A stretch of 64,000 nucleotides of DNA from Ficedula albicollis (Eukaryota; Chordata; Aves; Passeriformes; Muscicapidae), in NCBI RefSeq assembly GCF_000247815.1, contig NC_021673.1, forward strand, positions 49,602,370 to 49,666,369. Direction: 5' to 3'. The position numbers were made by a program, and so were the translations under genes. This document shows positions 1 through 40,879 of the stretch, piece by piece. The notes below the pieces were generated by a model. It worked only from the letters and a program-made list of their open reading frames with translations, was not told the origin of the DNA and did no database searches. Numbering within the stretch: position 1 is the first letter of the stretch; each line of letters opens with the position of its first letter.

Positions 1-244
1 GCCAAAAATGGCAAGAAAAAATCCTAAAATCTCCACGAAAAATATAAAACCACCCCGGAATGCAGTGAGACACCAGGGATTTCTGAGGAAAAACCTGGGA
101 AAGCGAGTGGGCAAAATATCCAGAGGAAATGTGACTTAAATGGACCAAAACCCCTAAATCTGCGCAAAAAATGCCTCAGAAACTCCTGGAATCTGTACAA
201 AAACATCTAAACGCTGCCAAAATTCGAAGGATTGCTGGGAAAAG
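1..244. repeat. Satellite-like A-rich sequence at contig end
   Basis: Short degenerate phrases such as AAATG, CCTGGAAT and CAAAA recur. It ends at a single N (245), and the sequence on the other side is of a different repeat type. No gene is seen. Confidence 0.4.
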
Positions 245-245
245 N

Positions 246-4644
<4,399 letters not shown>

Positions 4645-4703
4645 CTGGGTTTTCAGGGCAGAGCAGGTTCAAACAATTCCAAGAAAAAGGAAGGGAAAAA
4701 AGG
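4645..4703. other. Displaced copy of LTR sequence next to adapter
   Basis: These bases repeat about 5641-5698 within the LTR at 5300-5960 and then switch straight back into minisatellite. It is a chimeric insert joined through the adapter, so it is not a real insertion. Confidence 0.8.
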
Positions 4704-5230
4704 TGAGGTTTGGGAGGCCTAGGTGAGTTCAGAGGTAAATTTCTAAAAAATTTGGGGGGTCTCAGGTGGGATTTGGGGGTATTTTGGGGTCCCAGGTGAG
4801 GTTTCGGGGGCCCAGGTGTGTTTAAGGGTGAAGTTGTAAAATTCTGGGGGGTCTCAGGTGGGCTTTGTCGACTCCGAGGTGGGTTTTAAGAAGGCGTTGG
4901 TAGATTTTAGGGAGTCCCAGGTGGATTTTAGGGGATCCTAGGTGTTATTTGGGGGTTTCTCGGGTTTGTGGGGCTTTAGGGAGGCCCAGGTGAGTTTAGG
5001 GGTAAATTGGTGGAATTTGGGGAGGTCCCAGGAGGGATTTGATGGGGCACTGGAGGGATTTTGGGTTGCCCAAGATGGGATTTGGGGGTTCTGCTTGGGC
5101 TGAGAGGGAGAGTTGAGGCATTTGGGGGCATCCCTGTGGGGTTTTGGAGCCTCCCAGGTCGGTTTCTGGGTGATTTGAGAGACTTTTGGTAGTCTCAGGT
5201 GGATTTTAGTACAAACTTCCGACCATTCTG
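4704..5230. repeat. G-rich minisatellite, continuation
   Basis: The same repeat as at 246-3709, including another copy of the roughly 240-base unit at about 5000-5160. The first 30 bases repeat sequence already seen at about 3562-3593. Confidence 0.8.
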
Positions 5231-5299
5231 TCAGGTGTCACCATTTCCTAGCTCCATTCCATTCATATTTCTTTCCAGGATCCAGTTCTGCTGAGGTAC

Positions 5300-5960
5300 T
5301 GTCCTGGCTTATGGTAAATTTGGGAGGAAACCTCTGAATGGGGACCCTCTAGGAAACAAAATCAAGCAGTCTCTCCCCCAGATGGTTTGGGGAAATATTT
5401 CCTCAGAGAAAAGTGGAAAAAAACCTGTTTATTTAACAGGAAAAGCATTTCCCAGCACAAAACTTAACAATACTAAACAGCAAAACTTCTCCCCGCTCCG
5501 AAGAGATGACAAACTCAGAAGAGTTCCTTCCGTGGGTCGCAGCCCGGCTCACTCAGTCTGTTCTCAGTCCTTCCAGTGCTGGGAAATGCCACAACCCAGG
5601 CCAGGCCTGGTGGGCCACAGGTGTGAGCTCCCAGTGCTCCTCTGGGTTTTCAGGGCAGAGCAGGTTCAAACAATTCCAAGAAAAAGGAAGGGAAAAAAGC
5701 ACAGTCCAGGGAGCTTCTCTGCCTCAGCTAGCCAGAAAAATAACCAAGAGCAAAGGAGAGCTCTCTCCTGCCATCCACTGCAGACAACATAGTCTTTGTG
5801 AGGAATGCAGGGGAACAAGTGCAGTCTCTGATAACAAACTCTGCACCTCTTCTCTCTCCCTTTACTCCTGGAACCAGTCTTGAAGCTGCAGAATTTAATA
5901 TCCAACACCAACAGAACAGATGATTTGGGGATACAAGCATCATAAAGTCACCCCAAGACA
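5300..5960 (-). mobile_element. ERVL-type solo LTR
   Basis: Begins TGTCCTGG and ends AGACA, so it has TG...CA ends. It is flanked by near-identical 5-base sequences, GGTAC (5295-5299) and GATAC (5961-5965). It aligns along most of its length to 30719-31386. The minus strand (TGTCTTGGGG...) looks like the sense strand. No internal retroviral genes adjoin it, so it is a solo LTR. The family name is inferred from the 5-bp target duplication and resemblance to bird ERVL LTRs. Confidence 0.7.
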
Positions 5961-5965
5961 GATAC

Positions 5966-8900
5966 TAACACAATTTGCAAGCAGCTCCGAATAGATTATA
6001 TACATTTTTTTAAACTTCTGAAATTATTCATACCCGGAAGACTCTGGCATTAACCACATCACATAATTCCCCTGTCTTACTGTTTTGAACTTTTACCATT
6101 TAAACTAAAAAAAGAGAAAGTACAATGAGAGGGCGGGATGAACTCCAGTCAGAGCCAAAACATTTAATATTATTTTTTAATATGTTATTATAGTTTTGTT
6201 TAGAAATTTTCAACATTCTGGACAGCATATGCAGAATAAATCTTCTCACCTTCCTCCCCACAGAAATAAAACTCTCAAAGCTGGGGTGGCCAATGCTAGG
6301 GAAGCCTCAACAGAAAAAAATCTCAGATTGACCTGAAAGTATTTTGAGGAGCCCAGATCTGAACATATAGCAGAAACATAAATTTACAATTTAAAGGAAA
6401 GGACTATCCATTAATATATTTCTAGGTGCTAAAGCATTCTTGTTGCTGATGACAGTTCTGCTTAGCTCACAGGCAGCTTAATCAATCTGATGCTTCTAGA
6501 ATTTATACACCACATTTCAGGACCAGGGAAAAGATATGTTTTTCAGGCGTGCCCTTATGAGGTGTTAATGGTGACACAGAGAAACTTTATGAAGAGCTTG
6601 CAGTGCCGATAAGCACTGTACCCATAAAGCTGCCCCCAAAAGTTACCTTTGGGCCTGTGGTTCACACACTGCGCAGCAGAATCACCACAAGGTGCTCCAG
6701 GTATCTTTAGCAACCCTGGTAGTTGTTGTGGCAACAGGTGATCAAAACATACATACCTTCAGTCTAAGGCATAAAATGCCCTTTTAAGTGGTGTAGTTAC
6801 TTCATTTGTTGAAAAACACGTTGATGAAAATCTTGATTATCCAAAAATTATTAATGGATTCCACACAAAGAAAATTTGCAAGTGGCACTATTTGTAATTA
6901 ATCAAATGGATTTCAAAAGATTCTATTTAATTTATATAAGAATTTAAAGATAAATATTTTTTTCATGCAATATGTACATAGTTTGAAATATGAAACTGAG
7001 TTTTCCAGGATGTTCTTAAAGGCATATGCATATTGATGCTACATTATGAAATTTAAAGTTATTTCTATACTAGGATTTCTAGAATTTGTTGGAAAGTTTA
7101 TCCTTTTTATTTGCAAGAGACATAGTTTTAGCAGCTACTTCGAAGTCTATATATTTTACTTACCTACTCTTTTCAAAGAACATGCTAGTGAAGCCTGCCA
7201 GATAAATTATCTGACTAAAACAAAACAACAAAGACCACGATGGAGGGAATGAAGTACAAAATTCAAAAATCAGCAACAGGAAGGAAGAACATGACATAAC
7301 TGAAAAATGCTGAAAATTCAATGGTGATTTTCTGAATTAAGTTCAAGTGTTGAAAAATAAAATCACATCCTTCCTGTAGGTTTGCATTCTGTCTGTGTAC
7401 ATATGCATACAAATATCACGTACAACCTTTCTCTGTATTAATAGTAATACATTTATATTAAACTACAGGTTTCACAATGAATCTTCCCTCAGTTTTAACC
7501 AAGGACATGCTGCTTGCTAGTGAAAATCTGCCTTGTTAAAATGTGCGATATAGGGTTTGCATCATTTCCTCATCATATGAAACTTCAGTGTTGGAGTTGT
7601 TTCCAGGTCCTCTTAAATTAAACTGTAGTAGAGCTTGCTGGCAAATTTAAGCAAAAACAAGCAAAAGATCCTGTTGGTATAGCTGTCTATGCCACAAAAA
7701 TTATTTTCGCCTGAATATTTCCTCTTATATGCAGAGCCATGTAAAAAAGTGGAGACACGAGAAAGTGGTGATTAATCACTGCAGTTCAGGGTGCAGCAGG
7801 CCACTTCTTTGGCTGCAAAACCATGAAGGTCCACCTGGTACAGGGCTAGGGCTACCTAAGCACAGTGCACAAATGAATCACCAAACCATCAAAGCCTTGC
7901 AACCACCCTGCCTGCAGTTTTTGAAAATCATTATGTTTGCTTCTCCCCCTCAGCAGATCCACACACAGTCCTTCTCAAGGTGCAGATCTGTACCTGCATC
8001 ACCTCCACCTGGGAGCTGTTCTTCAGCCCAGCACAACAGGTGGGCATTTCCTGGGCATCACCTCCACCTGGGAGCTGTTCTTCAGCACAGCACGACAGGT
8101 GGGCATTTCCTGAGTTTTTCTCTACAGATGAAGCCAGGGTGCACTCCTTATTTTGTGATGTCTTGGTCTGTTTATGCCTTTTATGACCAAGGATGTGGTC
8201 TGTGGTGGGTGTCAGAGTGCGTCAGAGCCCTGGAAACCCCACATGCAAAGGAAGAAGAGGCAGGCAATGAAAGTTCCTGCCTCAGGGATAGCATGTCCCC
8301 ACACAAATCCATGTGCCTGCCGAAGTCAACCTCAGCTGGCAGCTGTAACCACTTTAAAGTGCTTGCCATCAGAGTGCCAGTCATGATGGAGAGCAGAGGT
8401 CCCAATGGGGCCCACAGCTGTTTGCCAGCAGGCAAGCTCCGATTGATGTTATTTTCCCTGCTGCTGTTGCCATAGGAGACTCTCTGTTGAGGAGGAACTG
8501 CTGACTTTTCCCCTTCCACCCTTCTGTCAGCTGCAGCTCATTCCCTGCCTCTGCATATCTTGCCTCACATAAAAAAGCATCTGTCTCTAAATCTCCTTCA
8601 GCCACCCTCTCTCTGATGAGAAAATTTAAGGTATACACCTCAATTTTCCTCTACTGGATGAAGCCCCAGGCCATATTCTATTGTTGAGCAGGATGATCTG
8701 AGCAGGACATCAGCACGTGAGAGAAAGGCCACTGGGTTGTTCTTGGGAGTTGGCATAATGCTACTAGATAAGAGTGACACAAAGTAAAATCTCTTTTGAG
8801 AATCTGGAGACTGTGTTCTTGGGACGCTCTCCTATCAACCCAGGCCTCAGATTTGAAGACCTACTGGAGACCAACACGGTGACTTTACACATGCCAAAAT

Positions 8901-11900
8901 ACATCTGACTGAGGTTTCAACTCTGTGCTCTTCTGAACATCACCTTTGCCATTTTCCATGTCTTGAGAAAACAGGACATGATATTCAGAACTCCTGTGGT
9001 CCCCAAAGAGTCCCAGACGGAGATGAACTCTTCTGACTCTTGTTTCAGACCCTCTTTGGTTAGAAGGAAGGTAGACATTCTCCCTTAGGGTAGGCCATAG
9101 GGTAGGCCATGCCTTTCTTCAACTCAAGGTCAAAACCAGACAGGTGTCTGGTGTCAGGTGTCAGCATGACATTAGTATGTCCAGCAGAACCTTGAGCACA
9201 GACTGAGGCTTACAAAGACATTGCCAGACCACCATGTCAAAGCAAGCATGGCCATAACTGTAGGAATAAACAGCAGGGTCTCCAGAGCCCTGTCAACTTT
9301 TACATCATGAGCAGATATTTATGAAAAGTGCTGGCTATCAGGGATGAATACTTTTCTGAGACTACTTACCACATTTACAGATGATTCTAAGAGCTTACAG
9401 GTTTACCAAACAGGTCCAACCTCAGGGAATATTCTTGCACATAGTTAAATTCAGTAGTATAAATGCAACCAGAATTTAATGATACAGAATGCATGCTAGA
9501 CAGACATTAAAAGGAAAACAAGAAAATCTAAGAACTTCCACTTGGCTTAAGCAGACATCTCTGGGTGTTTTCTCTCAGTATGATTATAACTTGCTGCTAT
9601 GGCTATGTTTTACTGCCAGGTTTCCTACACACACAGAGGAAAAATATTTTAAATGTTGTATGGGACATTTCAGTCTAGCTAAATGGCCAAGTCATGATGA
9701 AGCTCCAACAAAGACAGGTTTCTGTAATTTAGATTCTTCCTTAGTTGTTTCTAATATTTACCCAATATTCTATTTGAAACAATTTGTGTTGAACCCACCA
9801 GGTTGCTGTCACCACTCCTGTCTAATATGGATCAACAGAACAATTGAAGCTGAGCAATGTGGTAGGACACTTGCCCTGGAGATGAAGTTTCATATTGTAA
9901 CTATTTTGCAATACAGCATTAATATTTTAATGTAAAAATTACAAGTGAGTTTGAGATGCATAAGAAAAATGCCCTGACTTCATAAAGTGTGTTGGTTAAA
10001 ACTCTAGGTGTACTGGTGTGCTAGTGTATTGATGTACTAGGTGTACATTGTGCTGTAGACAACACTGGACTTGCGTTAAAAAAAATAGCTGTCACAAAAC
10101 ATATACGAGAGAAAAATGCACTTCTGCCATTTGTAATTAAAGTAACTGTCTGCTTCTTTGTGTGTTTCTGATGCTGAAAATTTCAGACAAAGTGGTGAAA
10201 TTAGGAGGGGAGACACAAAAATTTCAAATTTCTGAGCTTTAGTTAATGAAAGCTTATGAAGTAGTTATGAGATATATTAACTGGGCATAATTGAAAGCAT
10301 TGAAGAAATATAGGTGAAAACTGTGTGCAATGAGATTTTAAACTAATTTTATCTTTGTGTTCAAAGTTGAAAGTGAAGGAAGATTTATAGCTACTTTGTA
10401 AAAAAAATAGACCATTTGAGTAGACACAAAATACTGAATGTAGAAACGTGTATAACACTTGTGTTGTTTTACAGAGGAAAGCACTGAAACTAGTATCTGA
10501 AAGACCCTTCACTTACTTTTAACCAGATTACTATTTTGTAGCCTACAACAAGTATTTCCATAATTGAAATAAATATAGAACATCTCTCATTTAATGATCA
10601 AATAGCTGCTGGCAACATGATAGAGGTTTTGTATACGTAGAAGACAAGAAGGAATAGTTAAAAATAATCGTTAGCAATACCCAGATAGGTATGATGGCCT
10701 TATAATTGCATTTATATATTTCCACACTGTATTATCAGTAACAGACAGAGCTCTAGAACTAAAATATGCATGGAAAGAGATAAGATTATAAACTCCAGTT
10801 CAGCAGTATAGTGAAATTCATTAGATTTGGTTTTGAAGTCCATTAAATTTGATTAGTGAGGATAATTCACTGGGATATATAGGTGTTTCATAGCTGTCAA
10901 GACCTTTACAGGGGAAACAAGTTTGTTTTACCTCCAACCTCTGTGGCGATCCCGTGGGACTAGCAGGGTGTTTGGCACTGGGGTTGTGTGCACTAGGGAT
11001 CCTTACAACAAAGAACACCTCGTATGCACATGAAATGTACTCATGCACTGCATACAGCAGGGACACAGGAAGGAAACCATGACAGCAGAGGCAAATTTGG
11101 TTTTGAAATGACTCAGAGGTGATTTCTGATCCCAGCACAATCTCAGCATTGAAAACTGCTGCAACTCTGTGGAAACGTTGTCTCATTCCCACTACTGCAG
11201 AATGAACATCCTTCAACTTGGGAAGACTTAAATGTGAGGAAGAACATTTATTCTAGTGCCTCTAAGAGCTTGCTTTCCCTACTTTTTTTTCTTCATATTA
11301 TTTTCATGAAATAAAAGTAACTTTTCCTTTGGGGCTTTGCAAATCATACTTTGGTTAGCAGTACAAGAATGCTCAAGAAAAGCTACAAGAAAGTCACTGA
11401 AACTAGATTTTTGTAAGATATGGTAGACACACATGACAGCCTGGGCATAGTGTGCCCAGGCAAGGTTTCAAAAACAAATTGGATGCACAGCCAATTTATA
11501 GTTCTGTAACAACATGCGTATGTGAAATGTGTGCAGTTTACAGACAGCAATATTTGATTTGTGGACATTCTCAAGCCTTTACGTTCACAAAGAAATTCCT
11601 ACTATTCATGATGCCTATAAGAGTTAATGCATGAAAATAGCCCCACTGTACGCTGGACCAATTGTGCTTTCTATGTGTATAAATAAATTTTGCCTTTGTC
11701 TTCTGTGAACTTTTTGTGGTCTGCTACAATGCAAATGTACATCTTAAAAATGATAACTTTGTTCTGCACCAGTGTGGTGACAGACCTGCACTGATAGTCT
11801 ATGAGCATGGATACCACTATTAGGCTTTTGAGACCCTCTTTTGGTCACCATAACCTCCACTAAAATCTTCCTCTTTTAGCCTCCGCTGTCTCACAATTTG

Positions 11901-14338
11901 CAAGTACGACAGAGTGATGGCAGATCACTAATTAGGTGCCAAGACTAATTTTCTCACATGTTAAAAGGATAAGGTTGACTCCCCCTAGGGTAAAGAAAAC
12001 GGTGGAAATGGTGATGCTTCCTACCAACCTTTCATTCCCCAGCCCCCTCCCAATTCCCTCTTAGCATGCCTGTATCTCAGTTGCCGGTGCCATGTCAACC
12101 CCAGACTGATAAAAGAGAGTGAGGGGGAAAAAAGGACCCTTGGAGATGGAGCAGAGATAGGGCTGGGCTGGGTAAAGGATGGGAGAGGACGTTAAGGCCG
12201 TTGAGGGGCAGCAGTTGGGTGGCCACAGAGTGTCCCCAGGCAAGTGGCTACTCCAGTATAGGTGCAAGTGGGCTGGGGGGCCTGTGTGTTCCTGAGTGGA
12301 CTCTCACCTCAGGGAAGAGTGGTACCCAAGCCACTGTGCTGTGATGTGCTTACTGTGGAGGGTGTATATCAAACCACAGGGTATACTAGTGTCTTGGAGC
12401 TCTTCCTGGTTACAACATCTGGTGTGGAGTGCTGTCAGCCCTAAACTGGCCTGTGTGTCTATGCATTTGTTCACTTACACATTTTTCTCTGTGTGTATGT
12501 GTGTGTGGGAAGATGAGCCACCAGAGTGCCACCTAGGAACTCACAAGGATCCAGTGTCACACACAAGAGGTGGTTATGCTCAGGTGTGATGTGTCTGCAT
12601 GCACATACCTATACACAGCAGCATGTCAAAATCTCACAAGTGCTTAGGTATCTTCATGTATATGTGTGATGAGGGTTTGTGCTAAGATGTTGAATGGTTA
12701 TCTGTAAAGACTGTGAGTATTTAAAAATCAGTTTGTGTATTCACTGTGTGAATATCACTTAGCGTATCTGAGTGTGCACCCAGGTCTATTTTTATGTCTG
12801 ACCAGTTCAAGGAAGCAGTTTTGATTGTAAAAGAGTGCAGTAAGAGATGCAGAATTAGCACATTCACGATGGAGTGTGGATCGAAAAATGCCTTTTGTCA
12901 AAGTTAAAGAAGCATGTTGCCAGTACCATAGACAAAGGAGAAAACATGCTTGTCTGTTCAGGTTTAATCAGTATAATACTGCCTGCATTTCTGAGACAAT
13001 GATAGGTGAAAATTTTATTTAAAAGTATAGATGTCACGTGTAGCCTTCACTTGTCTGTCACACACAGCTACTATGCCAGACTAATGTGCACATTTGTATA
13101 TTTTCATACAGCAGCACATGTCTGTTCTGCAGTGCTTTGCCTTGCCATCTGGCTGTGTATGACTGCATATTTTTAGTTTCAGAGCATGTAGAGCAAACAG
13201 GATATATAGGCCATTTTCATGTATTATGTTTTACAGAACTGATCTTGCAAAGAATTGATTGCCATTGCTCAGTGACAGAAGGTAAAAACAAAAGGTAGGT
13301 TATTTTGATGAAGATTTCCTACTAGTATGACATATTTTTGCCTGCCAGCTGCCTCTAGTGTCAGTAGCCAGCATCATCTCCTTGGAGTCTTTAAAGGATA
13401 GAAACTAATGCCATGCTTTGTACCACCACCTGGTTTAAAGGATTTGAAGAAAGCCTGCATTTAAAATTTTAATCCTTAACACTTTTACATGAAATGTGAA
13501 ACAAGCATGAGGGTAAGAGCTCTCATATTGTCTTCTATGCCTCAATCTGGGATCTGAAGGAAACAGTTTTGGTGAGTGTATCAGGATAGTTCAAACCCTG
13601 AACATATTTGCTGGTTGGTTTCTCAAATGACAGTGCCAGAGGAGGTCACAATCATCAAGGCACTATCATTTTTCCTGAGGCAAAGACCACATCTTAACCA
13701 AGAACTCTAGAAACTCAAGTTGAAGTCAAACTCCATCCACATATGTATCTCAACTGAGATCACTATTCTGTCCAGTTCACAGTTAGTTGTCTACCATAAA
13801 TATATGAAGGACATTATTTATTAATGACAGAATGATGAATGCACCAGGGCTCATTTTGGGAGTTTAGTTATGGAGCAAAAGTATGTCATTGCTTTTTATG
13901 TATCTTAGCAGACAGGAAGACTGATTTGATGTTATTACAGTTGAAGCTCTTTAATCAATATTTTTCTGAAATGGTCCAGTGTTACAGCAGCTGTCATCCC
14001 ATTAAAGTGCCTGTGGCTATTCTGAGCCGAGTGATTATAAGCTTGAAAGATTGTTGAGGTCAAAAGTTTTGCACATCCTAACACATTAAGATACTAAATT
14101 TTCTCCTGTTTCTTGTGCCATGTGGATTTTGCAAACAAGTTGTGTATTCCTGCACAGAATTCCAAAGTGGAATATTAATTACCATCATTGCAAGGGCTTA
14201 TGTTCAGTCAAATGCTAAAGGAATCAGAAGGTGGTGATACTTTAAGAGCCATAAAAATCAGTTCTGTATGTCACATGGTCTTTTAAAAAGCTTTAAAAGT
14301 GCTTTGGATTTTAATATTGTTCCTATAATCACAGGGAA
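5966..14338. other. Unannotated region upstream of NME8 coding start
   Basis: Mostly AT-rich. I recognise no coding exon, RNA gene or long repeat. It holds a diverged 59-base tandem duplication at 7996-8113, an imperfect X-box-like sequence at 6722-6735, and GT-rich low-complexity DNA at about 12480-12780. NME8 noncoding exons and promoter should lie here. Confidence 0.4.
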
Positions 14339-38320
<23,982 letters not shown>

Positions 38321-38930
38321 ACAATTAAGATACAGTCTCTGAAAACTGATATTCATGTAATTAGATTCAATTGTCTACCCAACAACTATATTTAAGACGA
38401 CATAAACATATTTTTCTTCACACTCCATCCAATTCTAGTTGGGCAGTTTTTGTTATCGGCTCTTCCATATTGCAAAGCTTATCAATGTAACAAGTAACGC
38501 CTGCTGGGAGTTTGACATTAATAATGGTTTCTTTATATGTGTTTAGTAGGTGACTTTTCTTTTACCATTTTAACAGATTTATGCCTTTCCAATAGTTCCA
38601 GGATTCTAAAGTGTTTTGTGTATAGCTAATCTAAAAAGAACAAGGAAGGACAAGGGTTAAGGAAGGTGATTAAAAGACTGTTAATGGCACATCTGCTGGT
38701 GATGTGGATCGAGTTCTGCAGTTCCAAATGTGAGGCAAATGGGGCTCCTGGGCCGACTGGCCAACTGTATATGTGTGCATCCCTCTTGAACCTGCTCTGG
38801 GCTCTTAAGGTCTGTTGGTTCCCTCAGGGCCCTGAAAAACATTTGCATTGTTTATTCTTCCTTTTCTTAAATAGCTTCTAATGATTACTGTCACAGGTAG
38901 GATAATAAACTAAAAGGTCCTTTTCAGTCC
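38321..38930 (+). promoter_or_regulatory. NME8: Probable NME8 3' UTR
   Basis: No further coding is seen after the stop. Candidate polyadenylation signals are ATTAAA at 38669-38674 and AATAAA at 38904-38909, which would give a UTR of about 0.35-0.6 kb. The choice between them cannot be made from sequence alone. Confidence 0.35.
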
Positions 38931-40879
38931 ATTTACTTAATTCAAATATATCAAAAGAACTAAAATATAAAGCCAGCTCTTACATAACAGCTATTCTTGA
39001 CATGTACCTCCTTGCCAGACTAGTAAATTCATATCCTGTCCAGTCTAACTTGGCTGGCCTTCATGAAGAACACAAATACTATTCTGTAGCTGATGTATTC
39101 TCACTTTTGCTGAGTCTGTTGAAGGTTGAGATTCTAAAGAATGGCATTCACTTAAAGCAATTTACTTACCTTGTTGATTTTAAGTGTGAAGTCTAGAAAG
39201 AAGGACGTCCTTCTCATACTTTCTTTATTGTCCCTATTGTATTTAGTACGTCTAGCTGCTATAAAGAGCTTCCTGACAAGTACTTCTGTTGTGATGGGGC
39301 ATTTGTTACTATAGAGATATTCCTTCAGCAGAAGTCGGACTGAGTATTCTCCTAGTGGCCCCTTTTCACCTACAGCTGCTTTACTGCCACAAACTGAGCT
39401 TGAGGTTTGCTAGCCTGTAGAATGCGGGGGTACTGAAGCTTCTTCTTGGCCTCAGACTAGCTTAGTTTCTAGGAAGCAGCCTGCCCTCCCCCTGCAAGGA
39501 CAGAGTAAAAGAATACAAAAGAGGCTCTTTGCCCCTCGACGTTTATTTCGTGATGATCTTTTCTAGGGTCAGGGAGTGGGGCGCGGGGGAGAATTGGCAT
39601 CCTGTGAATAGGGTAGTAGCAAAGGGGAAGGGTCATACCATGGGAGATTTATAGGGGCTTGGAATAAACCATTTCCAATACATCTAGGATAGTGGATTAC
39701 AACAGTAGGAGGTTGTAATTAGTGCAGAATTTATGTCACCTCAGTGATGTGAGTTCTGAGAAACACATTTAAACCAAGAAGCAACCTCAGAAAAGAGTAG
39801 TTTGCTTGAGTACAGCAATTTCACATACATCAATTCAGCTAATTTTTCAGATCTTTGCTGGAGTAAATACCTTCTCAACTAGTGGGACAAATACAAAGTT
39901 GAAAGTTTAGGTGGGTTTATTTTTTCAGGAGGAGAAATGTTGAAAACAGAAAAATGATTTTATGTCTTTTTAAGAGTCCATAACATGTCTGGTGGAAGTT
40001 CACAATAAAAGAGCTTGATAAGTATCATACAGAGGTTATGAATACTCTGAATCACTTAATGCTCTGGATTGAGAAATTTTAATTTGCTGTGAGGGTACAG
40101 TAGCTCTGCCTCTGCCTATTTAAGTATGGTAAAGTTTTGCATAATAAGTATTTGCTCTTGCTTCACCATTATCCTTCATATTGCATCATATCATTCTTAA
40201 TATAACGTTTTCGTCAGTTTGTTTTAACTATTGGATCTTGAAGGATTTTGTCTATTTGGGTTTTCATATCCATGCGTGTCATTTACAGTCCCTGTTTTGT
40301 GCTTGGTTAAAGTGATCCAGTAGATTCCATTGAAGTACTGTGCATAGATCTATGACAGTTTTTTCTTCATGTTGCCTACATATCCAAACCCGAATTGAAA
40401 TGTGGGAACATTTCATTTATTAATGCTCATCATCTTCTCCTAAGCATGTTCTTGATCTTAAAGTTTTCCAGCAGCTTTGGAAAGGAGAAATTTAACAGAT
40501 ACATCCTAAAACATCAAACATAACTGTTTTGTTCAGATTTGCAAAGCTTTTATATCTCTGAGAAGTAGACTTTTCTACAATTATCAAAATATGCATTCAA
40601 AAAAATGGCAATCAAAAAACACTGTCAGTATTTTAAGAGATTGCTTTATCTCTTTAAAAGTTTAACTTACCCTGTAGGTGAGTTATTATATTATTTATAC
40701 TGCCATCCACTCTTCTTTGAAAATTATATTACTGTGACATTGATATATATACAACTTTTAAGGATTTGAACATTTATGGTGGGATCAGGAATCATTTGAT
40801 TTATAGAGTCAGGAGGACTCTGTTGCAACATAAACTCCATGGAGTCTCACAGATTAAAATCTTCCTGAAATTAAATTTA
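38931..40879. other. Intergenic region, nothing recognised
   Basis: AT-rich sequence after NME8. No exon, RNA gene or known repeat is seen. Confidence 0.4.

Noticed and set aside
7729..8475. A 248-codon open frame on the + strand
   Set aside because: It contains a tandem duplication, no recognisable domain, and an overlapping open frame on the other strand. No splice or homology support.
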